64,000 nt of DNA from Aeromonas taiwanensis (GCF_000820165.1 NZ_CDDD01000099.1:1-64000); one strand, 5' to 3'. Counted from the stretch's first letter, positions 1-9,354 are shown. The notes: generated by a model from the letters alone, not told the origin. Program-made: numbers and translations.

Positions 1-32
1 CTGCGCTAATCACCGAAAATATTTTTATTCTA

Positions 33-62
33 CAAAAAACAAAGACGACCATGCGGTCATCC
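33..62 (-). terminator. Terminator of the tRNA operon
   Basis: On the minus strand a stem GATGACC/GGTCGTC with a four-base loop is followed by TTTGTTTTTT. It lies just after the Leu tRNA and ends the Arg-His-Leu operon. No Pro tRNA follows, unlike E. coli argX-hisR-leuT-proM. Confidence 0.75.
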
Positions 63-79
63 TCGTTATACAGCAAGTA

Positions 80-165
80 TGGTGCGAAGAGAGGGACTCG
101 AACCCTCACACCCGGGGGGCACTAACACCTGAAGCTAGCGCGTCTACCAATTCCGCCACCTTCGC
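80..165 (-). tRNA. tRNA-Leu (anticodon CAG)
   Basis: The minus strand gives a class II tRNA starting GCGAAGGTGGCGGAA, with a long variable arm, anticodon loop TTCAGGT, T-arm GGTTCGAGTCC and an encoded CCA end. The acceptor stem GCGAAG pairs with CTTCGC. It is very close to E. coli tRNA-Leu(CAG). It is the last gene of a three-tRNA operon. Confidence 0.96.
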
Positions 166-185
166 GTACCTGACAAGCTGTAAAA

Positions 186-262
186 TGGGGTGGCTGATGG
201 GGCTCGAACCCACGACAACCGGAATCACAATCCGGGACTCTACCAACTGAGCTACAGCCACC
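186..262 (-). tRNA. tRNA-His (anticodon GTG)
   Basis: The minus strand reads GGTGGCTGTAGCTCAG through a TTGTGAT anticodon loop to a GGTTCGAGCC T-arm and an encoded CCA. The extra 5' G (G-1) typical of His tRNA is encoded. It is the middle gene of the operon, 20 bp upstream of the Leu tRNA. Confidence 0.96.
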
Positions 263-311
263 ACAGCTGTTTTCGTTCTTCAACTCGCCCGTTTAACCGG
301 CGCACTTTTTA

Positions 312-388
<77 letters not shown>

Positions 389-404
389 TACGCTGTCGAA
401 CGGG

Positions 405-437
405 GCGCATTATTGATGATGACGCCAAGCTTGTCTA
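405..437 (-). promoter_or_regulatory. Promoter of the tRNA operon
   Basis: On the minus strand TAGACA (432-437) and AATAAT (409-414) are 17 bp apart. The -10 box is followed by a GCGCCCCG discriminator. Such GC-rich discriminators are a known mark of stable-RNA promoters under stringent (ppGpp) control; regulation here is inferred. Confidence 0.7.
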
Positions 438-581
438 CTCTTTTTTTGAGACATAAAACCAAGTGATTGTTTTTCAGTCATTTCTGGCGCTTTTTAAGCC
501 TTTTTGTTTCGTTCAGAGCGGATCCTGGGTCACTCGCTGCTTTTGGCTCCCCCCCACCCTGGCCAGATGGTGGGCAATACC

Positions 582-626
582 TTGACTTGCCTGAAAGCCC
601 CCCTAGAATGAATGAACGTTCATTCA
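582..626 (+). promoter_or_regulatory. TetR-type operator over the efflux operon promoter
   Basis: TTGACT (582-587) and TAGAAT (604-609) are 16 bp apart. A perfect 18-bp palindrome, TGAATGAACGTTCATTCA (609-626), begins at the last base of the -10 box and covers the likely start of transcription. This is the classic arrangement for autorepression by the TetR protein encoded 17 bp downstream. Confidence 0.75.
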
Positions 627-642
627 CTCACCTCTGATAACC

Positions 643-1233
643 ATGGACAAGAAAGAACGCATTTTTGAAGCGGCTCGCGAGATCCTCGGCGAACAGGGCT
701 TCTACGGCCTTTCCATTGCCGTGGTCGCCAAGAAGGCCAGGGTGGCGGCCGGCACCATCTATCGCTACTTCAGCGACAAGGATGATCTGCTCCGTCAGCT
801 TTATGTGCACACCATCCTTCAATGTCATCCCCAGGTCATGGAAGGCGTGCAGATAGAGGAGGTGTCCTATGCGCAGTATCGCCGCCTCTGGCTGAACATC
901 GATGTGATCTTTACCAGCATCCCCAATGCACTCAAGTGCAAATTGCAGTACGAAAGTTCGCCATTGGGGGCTGAATTGGAGCGGGATCCGGTCATAATGG
1001 CGGCATGGGCGCCACTTGAGCGCTTCTTTGAGCAGGGACGCCAACAGGGACTCTTCGTCGATCTCCCCGTGCCTGTGTTGCAGTCATTGAGTCTGGATTG
1101 CGTGGCCAACCTGGCACAGCAACGCCGGGTTCACGATTTCGAATTGACGCAGGAACAGCTGGAGACGGTGATCCGGGCCAGCTGGAATGCCATTTTAAAC
1201 CCTCACTTTTCCACCACAGGAGCCCGTTCATGA
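643..1233 (+). CDS. TetR-family repressor of the RND efflux operon
   Basis: A 196-residue protein with the usual TetR size. The N-terminal helix-turn-helix occupies about residues 5-50 and includes the motif AAGTIYRYFSDKDDLL, characteristic of the family. The C-terminal part is the variable ligand-binding and dimerization domain. A strong palindromic operator overlaps its own promoter. Its stop codon overlaps the start of the membrane-fusion gene (ATGA), so regulator and pump form one transcript. It probably represses the operon until a pump substrate binds; the ligand cannot be read from the sequence. Confidence 0.9.
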   Translation: MDKKERIFEAAREILGEQGFYGLSIAVVAKKARVAAGTIYRYFSDKDDLLRQLYVHTILQCHPQVMEGVQIEEVSYAQYRRLWLNIDVIFTSIPNALKCKLQYESSPLGAELERDPVIMAAWAPLERFFEQGRQQGLFVDLPVPVLQSLSLDCVANLAQQRRVHDFELTQEQLETVIRASWNAILNPHFSTTGARS

Positions 1234-2336
1234 AAAAGTGGATGGCCATCATGTTGCTGATAGCGCTCGCCCTGTTTGGCAGTGTCATCGGCTTCAATAT
1301 GTTCAAGCAGAAGAAGATTGCAGAGTTCATGGCCAATCGACCCGAGCCCGAGTTCCCGGTCACCGCCATGGTCACCAAGGCACAGGACTGGGTCCCCACC
1401 ATAGAGGCGATCGGCTTCATCGAGCCGAACCAGGGGGTCACCCTCTCCAGTGAACTGTCCGGCACCATCGACGCCATCCGGTTCGAGTCCGGGGCCCACG
1501 TCAAGGCGGATCAGCTGCTGCTGAGCCTGGACTCCAGCGTGGAAAAAGCGAATCTGCTCTCCTCCCAGGCCCGGCTGCCTGCGGCCAAGGCCAAGTTCGA
1601 CCGCTACAAGAACCTCTACCAGAAGAACTCTATCTCCCGGGATCAGCTGGATGACGCCGAAGCCGCCTACCGCTCCCTGGAGGCGGATATCGAAAGCCTG
1701 AAGGCCACCATCGCCCGTCGCGAGGTACGTGCGCCCTTCGGCGGAGCCGTGGGTCTGCGCAACGTCTTCCTCGGCCAGTACCTGGAGCCGGGGACCGAGA
1801 TCGTGCGCCTGGAAGACACCAGCGTGATGCGCCTGCGCTTCACCGTGCCCCAGACCGACATCTCCAAGATAAGCCTGGGCCAGACCATCAAGATCAACGT
1901 GGACGCCTATCCCCAGACCCAGTTTGACGGCCAGATCACCGCCATCGAACCGGCGGTCAACTACCAGAGCGGCCTGGTCCAGGTGCAGGCAGACATCCCG
2001 AACAACGACGGCCAGCTGCGCTCCGGCATGTTCGCCCGCGCCAGCATCATACTGCCCACGGTGAAGGACCAGATCGTGATTCCGCAGTCCGCCATCTCCT
2101 TCACCCTCTATGGCGAGAACGTCTATGTCATTCACGCGGCTGATGGCGTGAAGCGTGCCAAGCAGGTGGTGGTCAAGGCGGGCGAGCGTCGCGGCGACGA
2201 CGTTCATGTGCTGTCCGGCATCAAGGCTGGCGACGAGATCGTGCTGTCTGGCCAGGTCCGCCTGAGCAACGACACCAAGGTGCGCGTGGTCGAGAACGAT
2301 GCCCTGGCCGTTCCGGCACAAACCCCGATGCTGTAA
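1230..2336 (+). CDS. RND efflux membrane fusion (periplasmic adaptor) protein
   Basis: A 368-residue HlyD/AcrA-type adaptor. An N-terminal membrane anchor (about residues 4-22) is not followed by a lipobox cysteine, so it is anchored by the helix. A lipoyl-like half around GFIEPNQGVTLSSELSGTI, a hairpin region rich in Ala and Lys (about 105-160) and the returning lipoyl motif VRAPFGGAVG follow, then beta-barrel and membrane-proximal domains. The chosen ATG has AGGAG 8 bp upstream; an in-frame start 44 codons earlier lies inside the tetR gene and is less likely. It links the inner-membrane pump 15 bp downstream to an outer-membrane channel that is not encoded here. Confidence 0.92.
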   Translation: MKKWMAIMLLIALALFGSVIGFNMFKQKKIAEFMANRPEPEFPVTAMVTKAQDWVPTIEAIGFIEPNQGVTLSSELSGTIDAIRFESGAHVKADQLLLSLDSSVEKANLLSSQARLPAAKAKFDRYKNLYQKNSISRDQLDDAEAAYRSLEADIESLKATIARREVRAPFGGAVGLRNVFLGQYLEPGTEIVRLEDTSVMRLRFTVPQTDISKISLGQTIKINVDAYPQTQFDGQITAIEPAVNYQSGLVQVQADIPNNDGQLRSGMFARASIILPTVKDQIVIPQSAISFTLYGENVYVIHAADGVKRAKQVVVKAGERRGDDVHVLSGIKAGDEIVLSGQVRLSNDTKVRVVENDALAVPAQTPML

Positions 2337-2351
2337 GCGCGGAGATCTGCG

Positions 2352-5300
2352 ATGCGATTTACTGACATATTCATAAAACGGCCTGTGCTGGCGGTCTCGC
2401 TCAGCTTCCTGATCGCCCTGCTGGGCTTCCAGGCCATCTTCAAGATGCAGGTGCGCGAATACCCCGAGGTGATCAACACCGTCATCACGGTCAACACCAG
2501 CTACTATGGCGCCAGCTCGGATCTGATCCAGGGCTTCATCACCCAACCCCTGGAGCAGGCGGTCGCGCAAGCCGACAACATCGACTTCATGACCTCCTCC
2601 AGCCAGCTGGGCAGCTCCACGGTGACGGCCTACATGAAGCTGAACACCGACCCGAATGCTGCGCTGTCCGACATTCTGGCCAAGGTCAACTCGGTGCGCT
2701 CCCAGTTGCCGAAAGAGGCGGAAGACCCCTCGGTCACCTCCTCCACCGGCTCCACCACGGCGGTGCTCTACATGGGCTTCACCAGCCCGGAGCTCAACTC
2801 CAGCCAGATCACCGACTACCTGGAGCGGGTCATCAAGCCCCAGCTGTTTACCGTGGGCGGCGTCTCCAAGGTGGATCTGTACGGCGGGGTCGAATTCGCC
2901 CTGCGGGTGTGGCTGGATCCGGCCAAGATGGCGGCCTTTGACCTGACGGCCAGCGACGTGATGACGGTGCTCAACAGCAACAACTATCAGTCCGCTACCG
3001 GCCAGGCCACCGGCTACTTCACCCTGTTCAACGGCAATGCCGAGACCCAGGTCAGCAACATCGAGGAGCTCAAGCGCCTGGTGGTGGCGTCCCGGGACAG
3101 CAAGGTGATCCGCCTCTCCGACATCGCCAAGGTCTCCCTGGAGAAGAGCCACGACATCTACCGTGCCAGCGCCAACGGCAAGGAGGCCGTGGTCCTCGCC
3201 ATCAACGCCGCCCCGACCGCCAACCCCATCAACATCGCCCACGATGTGCTGGAGCTGCTGCCGGATCTCAAGCGCAACATGCCGAGCACCATGCAGGCCA
3301 ACGTCCTGTATGACTCCACCATTGCCATCAACGAGTCCATCCACGAGGTCATCAAGACCATCCTCGAGGCCGCCGCCATCGTACTGGTGGTGATCACCCT
3401 GTTCCTCGGCTCCTTCCGGGCGGTCATCATTCCCATCATCACCATTCCCCTGAGCCTCATCGGCGTGGTGATGATGATGGACATGTTCGGCTTCTCGATA
3501 AACCTGATGACCCTGCTGGCCATGGTGCTGGCCATCGGCCTGGTGGTGGATGACGCCATCGTGGTGCTGGAGAACGTCGACCGTCACATCAAGGAGGGGG
3601 AGGAACCGTTCCGGGCCGCCATCATAGGTACCCGGGAGATCGCCGTGCCCGTCATCGCCATGACGGTCACCCTGGCGGCGGTGTACGCGCCCATCGCCCT
3701 GATGGGGGGCATCACCGGCTCCCTGTTCAAGGAGTTCGCGCTGACCCTGGCAGGCGCCGTGTTCGTCTCCGGCATCATCGCCCTGACCCTGTCGCCCATG
3801 ATGTGCGCCAAGATGCTCAAGGCCAACGAGCAGCCGGGCAAGTTCGAGCGCACCGTGCACGAGCTGCTGGACCGGATGACGGCCCGCTACGACGCCATGC
3901 TCCACGCCGTGATGCAAAAGCGTCTCGTGGTGGTGGTGTTCGCCATCATCGTGTTCGCCAGCCTGCCGATGCTGTTCAAGTTCATCCCGAGCGAGCTCGC
4001 GCCGAACGAGGACAAGGGCGTCATGGCGGTGCTGGGGACGGCGCCGTCCAACGCCAACCTGGACTACATCGAAAACACCATGGCGGACGTGAACAAGATC
4101 CTGGATGACCAGCCCGAGATAGCCTACTCCCAGGTCTTCTCCGGGGTGTTCAACTCCAACCAGGCGTTCGGTATCGCCTCCATGGTGCCCTGGAGCCAGC
4201 GCGAGGCGAGTCAGAAAGAGGTGCTGGATCGGGTGGCCGGTCTGGTGCAGGACATCCCCGGGATGGCCATCACCACCTTCCAGTTCCCCGAGCTGCCGGG
4301 TGCCTCCAGCGGTCTGCCCATCCAGTTCGTCATCACCACCCCGAACAGCTTCGAGAGCCTGTTCCTGATCGCGGGTGAGATGCTGGCGGCCACCCAGGCC
4401 AACGGCCAGTTCGTCTACTCGGATCTCGATCTGAACTACGACTCGGCCACCATGAAGATCAGCATCGACAAGGACAAGGCAGGGGCCTACGGCATCACCA
4501 TGCAGGACATCGGCACCACCATGGGCACCATGATGGCGGATGGCTACGTCAACCGGATCGATCTGGATGGCCGCTCCTACGAGGTGATCCCGCAGGTGGA
4601 ACGCAAGTACCGCCTCAACCCCGAGTCCCTCAAGGGCTACTACGTGCGCGCCGCCGACGGCAAGTCGATCCCCCTGGGCAGCCTGATCAAGATTGAAGTG
4701 GTGGGAGAGCCCCGCGCCCTGCCCCACTTCAACCAGCTGAACTCCGCCACCATAGGCGCCGTGCCGGCACCTGGCGTGGCCATGGGGGATGCGATCAACT
4801 GGTTCAAGGCGACCGCCGAAGAGAAGCTGCCCCAGGGCTATCGCTACGACTTCATGGGGGAAGCCCGCCAGTTCGTGACCGAGGGCAACGCGCTCTACGC
4901 CACCTTCGCCCTGGCTCTGGCCATCATCTTCCTGGTGCTGGCCATCCAGTTCGAATCCGTGCGTGACCCCCTGGTGATCATGGTGTCGGTGCCGCTGGCC
5001 ATCAGCGGGGCGCTGATCGCCCTGGCATGGGGCATGGCCACCATGAACATCTACTCCCAGGTGGGGCTCATCACCCTGGTCGGTCTGATTACCAAGCACG
5101 GTATCCTGATCTGCGAGGTGGCGAAGGAGGAACAACTGCTGCACGGCATGAACCGGATGCAGGCCGTGATGCAGGCCGCCAAGGTGCGTCTGCGCCCCAT
5201 CCTGATGACCACGGCAGCCATGATCGCCGGCCTGATCCCGCTGCTCTATGCCACCGGCGCCGGGGCGGCCCAGCGTTTCAGCATCGGCATCGTCATCGTG

Positions 5301-5432
5301 GCGGGTCTGGCCATCGGCACCCTGTTCACCCTGTTCGTGCTGCCGGTGATCTACACCTTCCTGGCTTCCGAGCACAAACCCCTGCAGGAATTCGACGAGT
5401 CCATTCCGGCGAAAGCCAAGGGTGGTCACTGA
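2352..5432 (+). CDS. RND multidrug efflux transporter, HAE-1 type
   Basis: 1026 residues, the normal size for AcrB/MexB-type pumps. The N-terminus MRFTDIFIKRPVLAVSLSFL begins TM1. The proton-relay pair in TM4 is present as GLVVDDAIVVLENV (Asp400-Asp401), and the C-terminal half repeats the fold with GLITKHGILICEVAKE. It should exchange protons for drugs or other amphiphiles across the inner membrane. The gene sits with a TetR repressor and an adaptor but no outer-membrane factor, so it probably uses a TolC encoded elsewhere. The layout resembles MexHI-like pumps, but the substrate cannot be assigned. Confidence 0.93.
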   Translation: MRFTDIFIKRPVLAVSLSFLIALLGFQAIFKMQVREYPEVINTVITVNTSYYGASSDLIQGFITQPLEQAVAQADNIDFMTSSSQLGSSTVTAYMKLNTDPNAALSDILAKVNSVRSQLPKEAEDPSVTSSTGSTTAVLYMGFTSPELNSSQITDYLERVIKPQLFTVGGVSKVDLYGGVEFALRVWLDPAKMAAFDLTASDVMTVLNSNNYQSATGQATGYFTLFNGNAETQVSNIEELKRLVVASRDSKVIRLSDIAKVSLEKSHDIYRASANGKEAVVLAINAAPTANPINIAHDVLELLPDLKRNMPSTMQANVLYDSTIAINESIHEVIKTILEAAAIVLVVITLFLGSFRAVIIPIITIPLSLIGVVMMMDMFGFSINLMTLLAMVLAIGLVVDDAIVVLENVDRHIKEGEEPFRAAIIGTREIAVPVIAMTVTLAAVYAPIALMGGITGSLFKEFALTLAGAVFVSGIIALTLSPMMCAKMLKANEQPGKFERTVHELLDRMTARYDAMLHAVMQKRLVVVVFAIIVFASLPMLFKFIPSELAPNEDKGVMAVLGTAPSNANLDYIENTMADVNKILDDQPEIAYSQVFSGVFNSNQAFGIASMVPWSQREASQKEVLDRVAGLVQDIPGMAITTFQFPELPGASSGLPIQFVITTPNSFESLFLIAGEMLAATQANGQFVYSDLDLNYDSATMKISIDKDKAGAYGITMQDIGTTMGTMMADGYVNRIDLDGRSYEVIPQVERKYRLNPESLKGYYVRAADGKSIPLGSLIKIEVVGEPRALPHFNQLNSATIGAVPAPGVAMGDAINWFKATAEEKLPQGYRYDFMGEARQFVTEGNALYATFALALAIIFLVLAIQFESVRDPLVIMVSVPLAISGALIALAWGMATMNIYSQVGLITLVGLITKHGILICEVAKEEQLLHGMNRMQAVMQAAKVRLRPILMTTAAMIAGLIPLLYATGAGAAQRFSIGIVIVAGLAIGTLFTLFVLPVIYTFLASEHKPLQEFDESIPAKAKGGH

Positions 5433-5449
5433 TTGCCAACCTACAGCAA

Positions 5450-5477
5450 CAAGGCCCCTTTCGGGGCCTTGTTTTTA
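5450..5477 (+). terminator. Terminator of the efflux operon
   Basis: A perfect 9-bp stem CAAGGCCCC/GGGGCCTTG with a TTTC loop is followed by TTTTTA, 18 bp after the pump stop codon. Confidence 0.9.
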
Positions 5478-5553
5478 TCCATTGGATGACACACGACATG
5501 AGTCCATGAAGCAGTTACACTAAACCGCACTCAATCCAGACCGCAAGGACGCC

Positions 5554-7512
5554 ATGTCAGGAATCTTCCCCAAGGCCGTGGGCCTTAACGGGCTCTCTTA
5601 TCGCCTCCTTTCCTACATTCTGATCTGCAGTACCGTACTGGCACTGGCCATCACAGTGCTGCAGCTCGCCTGGGACTACAACAAGGACGTGACCGTCATC
5701 GAAGCGAGCATCGACCAGATCGAGGCCTCCTTCCTGCAGCCCATCTCCGCCAGCCTCTGGAACCTGGATGAAGAGCAGGTCAAGGTGCAGATAGAGGGCA
5801 TCATGAACCTGCCCAACATGCAGTTCGTGATGGTCAAGGAGATGCTGGGCAACTCCGAGGTGCCCATGCTGACCCAGGGGACGCAACAGGCCCAGTACGA
5901 CATCTCCCGCGAGTTCAACCTCACCTATCAGGGGGAAGTGGTCGGCAAGCTGTTCGTCGCCGCCTCCCTGGATCAGGTCTATCAGCGCCTGATAGAGAAG
6001 TCCGTGCTCATCCTGGTCAGCCAGACCATCAAGACCCTGGTGGTCTCCTTCTGCATCCTGGTCATTCTCTACTATCTGGTGATCCGTCATATCAACCGCA
6101 TCGTCACTTACGCCCAGAAGCTGAGCCTGGATCGGCTGGCCGTGGAGCTGACGCTGGAAGGCCGCCCCCTGCCCCGCAAACATCCTGACGAGTTCGACGC
6201 GCTGGCGGCCACCCTCAACCAGATGCGTACCCGGCTGAACGACGAGTTCACCGCCCGCCATCAGGCCAGCGAGCAGTTGCAGCAGGAACGGGACTTCTCC
6301 GCCACCCTGATCAATTCCGCCAACATGGTCATCTGCTGCATGGAGCCGGATCTCAACATCGCCAGCATCAATCCGGCTGCCATCCTCCTGACCGGCTACC
6401 ACCATCAGGAGCTGCTGCAGCACAACTGGCTGGATCTCTTCGTCGGCCCGGAACAGCGCGACGAGCTGGCGGCCACCCTGGCCGACCAGGGCACCCTCGA
6501 GAACAGGGAGATCACCATGCATGACCAGCAGGGCGACGAGCTGGTCCTGCAGTGGACCTTCGCTCCCTTCTATGAGGGGCCCAACCTCAAGTATCTGATC
6601 GGTTTCGGCTACGACATCACCCGCCTGAAGAAGGTGGAGCGCGAGATCACCCTGTTCAACGAGCAGCTGGAAGGCAAGGTGGCAGAGCGCACCCGCAGTC
6701 TGAGCGACGCCAACAACCAGCTCGGCAAGGCCTATGACGATCTCAAGCAGGCCCAGCAGACCCTGGTGGAGTCAGAGAAAATGGCCTCTCTGGGATCCCT
6801 TGTTGCCGGCGTGGCTCACGAGATCAACACCCCCATCGGCATCAGTGTGACCGCCTCCTCCTACCTGCAGGAGCGGGTGGCCGACTTCAAGCAGCATATC
6901 GAGGCCAAGCAGCTCTCCCGCTCCTACCTCAACGAGTTCACCCAGAACCTCGACGAGTCGATGCAATTGCTGCAAGGCAACCTGAGGCGAGCCTCCGAAC
7001 TCATCGCCAGCTTCAAGCAGGTGGCGGTCGATCAGTCGTCCGAGGCGCGCTACAACTTCAGCCTCGCCGACAACCTGCACCAGGTAGTGGTCTCCCTCGG
7101 CTACAAGCTGAAGAAGGCCCAGTGCGAGGTCGACATCCAGTGCGATCCCAGACTGTCGATCTTCTCCTTCCCCGGCAGCTTCACCCAGATCTATTCGAAC
7201 CTGATCCTCAACTCCATCCACCACGGTTTCGATGGCTGGGACAGGCCCAGGAAGATCACCATCAAGGTGGAGCAACTGGGTGACGAGCTCATCATCGACT
7301 ACAGCGACAACGGTCGCGGCATCCCCCCGGAGATACTGCCGCGCATCTTCGACCCCTTCGTCACCTCCAAGCGGGGTCAGGGCGGCAGCGGGCTCGGCAC
7401 CCACATCATCTACAACCTGGTGGTGCAGCTGCTGCGCGGGCGCATCCACTGTGCCAGCGAACCGGGCCAGGGAGCCCAGTTCCACATCAGCCTGCCCATC
7501 CAGCAGAACTGA
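5554..7512 (+). CDS. Orphan membrane sensor histidine kinase with PAS domain
   Basis: 652 residues. TM1 lies near residues 18-38, a periplasmic sensing domain of about 120 residues follows, TM2 is near 155-178, then a short HAMP-like linker with coiled coil, a PAS domain near 245-365 and a second coiled coil. The HisKA phosphorylation motif is SLVAGVAHEINTPIG (His422), followed by a HATPase domain with NSIHHG, DNGRG and GGSGLGTHI. The ATG has AAGGA 5 bp upstream. There is no receiver domain and no response regulator next to it, so its partner is unknown. It lies between the efflux operon terminator and gor, and appears monocistronic. Confidence 0.9.
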   Translation: MSGIFPKAVGLNGLSYRLLSYILICSTVLALAITVLQLAWDYNKDVTVIEASIDQIEASFLQPISASLWNLDEEQVKVQIEGIMNLPNMQFVMVKEMLGNSEVPMLTQGTQQAQYDISREFNLTYQGEVVGKLFVAASLDQVYQRLIEKSVLILVSQTIKTLVVSFCILVILYYLVIRHINRIVTYAQKLSLDRLAVELTLEGRPLPRKHPDEFDALAATLNQMRTRLNDEFTARHQASEQLQQERDFSATLINSANMVICCMEPDLNIASINPAAILLTGYHHQELLQHNWLDLFVGPEQRDELAATLADQGTLENREITMHDQQGDELVLQWTFAPFYEGPNLKYLIGFGYDITRLKKVEREITLFNEQLEGKVAERTRSLSDANNQLGKAYDDLKQAQQTLVESEKMASLGSLVAGVAHEINTPIGISVTASSYLQERVADFKQHIEAKQLSRSYLNEFTQNLDESMQLLQGNLRRASELIASFKQVAVDQSSEARYNFSLADNLHQVVVSLGYKLKKAQCEVDIQCDPRLSIFSFPGSFTQIYSNLILNSIHHGFDGWDRPRKITIKVEQLGDELIIDYSDNGRGIPPEILPRIFDPFVTSKRGQGGSGLGTHIIYNLVVQLLRGRIHCASEPGQGAQFHISLPIQQN

Positions 7513-7588
7513 ACGCCGGCTCTTGTGAGCCGGCCACTTTGTCCCCATCATGCTGTGATTGCATTCTTAACGAGCGGAGAACCTCGCA

Positions 7589-8938
7589 ATGGCACAGCAT
7601 TTTGACTATATCGCCATCGGTGGCGGCAGCGGTGGTATCGCCTCGGCCAACCGGGCCGCCATGTACGGCAAGCGCGTCGCCCTGATCGAAGCCAAAGAGC
7701 TGGGCGGTACCTGCGTCAACGTCGGTTGCGTGCCGAAGAAGGCCATGTGGTATGCGGGCCAGATCGCCGATGCCCTGAGATATGGCGCCGACTACGGCTT
7801 CGACACCACCCTCAACCACTTCAGCTGGGCCAAGCTGGTCGAGTCCCGCCAGGCCTATATCGGCCGCATTCATCAGTCCTACCAGAACGTGCTGGGCAAG
7901 AACCAGATCACCGTCATCAAGGGCTTCGCCCGCTTCGTCAGCAGCAACACCATCGAGGTCAATGGCGAGCAGTACACGGCCGATCACATCCTGATCGCCA
8001 CCGGTGGCCGCCCCGAAGTGCCGGCCATCCCGGGGGCCGAGCTGGGCATCGACTCCGACGGCTTCTTCGAGCTGCAAAGCCAACCAAAACGGGTGGCCGT
8101 GGTGGGGGCCGGCTATATCGCCGTGGAGATCGCCGGCGTGATGCAGGCGCTTGGCTCCGAGACCCACCTAGTGGTGCGCAAGCACGCGCCGCTGCGCAAC
8201 TTCGACCCCATGATCCACGAGACCCTGGTGGAGATCATGGCGCAGGAAGGGCCCAAACTGCACACCCACGCCATTCCGAAAGCCGTGGTCAAGAACGCTG
8301 ACGACAGCCTGACCCTGCAGCTGGAAGATGGTCGCCACCTCACCGTCGACTGCCTGATCTGGGCCATCGGCCGCGTCCCGGCCACCGACAACCTGAACCT
8401 GGCCGCCACCGGTATCACGCTGGACGAGCAGGGCTTTATCCCGACCGACAAGTTCCAGAATACCGCCGTCGCCAACCTCTATGCCGTCGGTGACAACACC
8501 GGCCGGATCCAGCTCACCCCGGTCGCCGTCGCGGCGGGCCGTCGCCTCTCGGAGCGGCTGTTCAACAACAAGCCGAACGAGCACCTCAACTACGATCTGG
8601 TGCCGACAGTGGTGTTCAGCCACCCACCCATCGGCACCATAGGGCTGACCGAGCCGGAAGCTGTCGCCGAATACGGTGAGGATCAGGTCAAGGTCTACCG
8701 CAGCCAGTTCACCGCCATGTACTCGGCGCTGACCCAGCATCGCCAGCCCACCCGGATGAAACTCGTCTGTGTCGGCCCCGAGGAGAAAGTGGTCGGCCTG
8801 CACGGCATCGGCTTCGCCATGGACGAGATCCTGCAAGGCTTCGGTGTCGCCATGAAGATGGGTGCCACCAAGGCGGACTTCGACAACTGTGTCGCTATCC
8901 ATCCCACCAGCGCAGAAGAGTTTGTGACCATGCGCTGA
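7589..8938 (+). CDS. gor: Glutathione-disulfide reductase
   Basis: 449 residues, matching E. coli Gor (450). The FAD-binding motif [14 protein letters not shown] (11-24) is followed by the redox-active disulfide [13 protein letters not shown], with Cys42 and Cys47 at the positions known from E. coli. A second Rossmann motif [17 protein letters not shown] binds NADPH, and the C-terminus carries the catalytic histidine motif HPTSAEEF. It reduces glutathione disulfide with NADPH in the cytoplasm. A GGAG-type ribosome site precedes the ATG. Unusually, the last 39 bp, including the stop, recur 91 bp downstream. Confidence 0.97.
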   Translation: MAQHFDYIAIGGGSGGIASANRAAMYGKRVALIEAKELGGTCVNVGCVPKKAMWYAGQIADALRYGADYGFDTTLNHFSWAKLVESRQAYIGRIHQSYQNVLGKNQITVIKGFARFVSSNTIEVNGEQYTADHILIATGGRPEVPAIPGAELGIDSDGFFELQSQPKRVAVVGAGYIAVEIAGVMQALGSETHLVVRKHAPLRNFDPMIHETLVEIMAQEGPKLHTHAIPKAVVKNADDSLTLQLEDGRHLTVDCLIWAIGRVPATDNLNLAATGITLDEQGFIPTDKFQNTAVANLYAVGDNTGRIQLTPVAVAAGRRLSERLFNNKPNEHLNYDLVPTVVFSHPPIGTIGLTEPEAVAEYGEDQVKVYRSQFTAMYSALTQHRQPTRMKLVCVGPEEKVVGLHGIGFAMDEILQGFGVAMKMGATKADFDNCVAIHPTSAEEFVTMR

Positions 8939-8990
8939 TGGCCGTGTGAGGGGAGAAACAAGGGGACTCTCTCAACACCCCAACCCTCTT

Positions 8991-9029
8991 CATCCCACCA
9001 GCACGGAAGAGTCTGCGACCATGCGCTAA
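8991..9029 (+). repeat. Displaced second copy of the gor 3' end
   Basis: These 39 bp match 8900-8938, the last 12 codons and stop of gor, at 34 of 39 positions. Read in the gor frame they encode HPTSTEESATMR and a TAA stop, against [12 protein letters not shown] and TGA in the gene. No start codon or gene body belongs to this copy. The three changed sense codons all alter the residue, suggesting a decaying remnant. It lies before the gor terminator. Confidence 0.85.
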
Positions 9030-9056
9030 CCGCATATCAAGGTCACAGCGACTTGC

Positions 9057-9086
9057 TACCAAACCCGGCTCAGGCCGGGTTTTTTG
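9057..9086 (+). terminator. Terminator of gor
   Basis: The stem AACCCGGC/GCCGGGTT with loop TCAG runs into TTTTTTG. It follows the displaced copy of the gor end, about 120 bp after the functional gor stop codon. Confidence 0.85.
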
Positions 9087-9117
9087 TTCCATCCACCGCA
9101 GATCCCTCGCAAAACCC

Positions 9118-9266
9118 GCCTTCTTTACGCCGATTTTACGCCCGCTCCCGGCCGCTTTATGGCGCCTTTACGCCCCTCTTTCATACCCTTTCATCGTCAA
9201 TGACACCTCTGGGATCGACACGGATATGCATCGGTCCCTGACGCTAATTACCTCAACGGAGTCGTT
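9118..9266 (+). promoter_or_regulatory. kdp promoter region with TTTACGCC repeats
   Basis: The 180 bp before kdpF hold three direct copies of TTTACGCC at 9124, 9135 and 9167. The known E. coli KdpE site is a T-rich stretch followed by TTTACACCCC, so these are candidate KdpE-binding elements. No confident -10/-35 pair was picked. Confidence 0.45.
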
Positions 9267-9344
9267 ATGAATTGGCTATATCTGCTGCTGGTCCTCGCCC
9301 TCGCGGGCTATCTGCTGCGCGCCCTCGCGCGCACCCATGAGTGA
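9267..9344 (+). CDS. kdpF: KdpF small membrane subunit
   Basis: A 25-residue protein that is essentially one hydrophobic helix, beginning MNWLYLLLVLALAGYLLRAL. KdpF in E. coli is 29 residues and stabilizes the KdpFABC complex in the membrane. It lies directly before kdpA with 10 bp between stop and start, and an ACGGAG ribosome site precedes its ATG. It is too short for automatic gene finders but is well supported by position and composition. Confidence 0.88.
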   Translation: MNWLYLLLVLALAGYLLRALARTHE

Positions 9345-9354
9345 GGAACCGGAT

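Noticed and set aside
1203-5429. A 1408-codon open frame on the minus strand across the efflux operon
   Set aside because: It is antisense to three well-recognised genes, has a low-complexity His/Gly/Asp/Gln-rich sequence typical of reverse-strand reading of high-GC codons, and has no homology I recognise.
2352-5432. Naming the efflux genes mexHI, vexAB or aheAB
   Set aside because: The adaptor and pump are generic HAE-1 types and the operon lacks an outer-membrane factor; a specific name would need a search.
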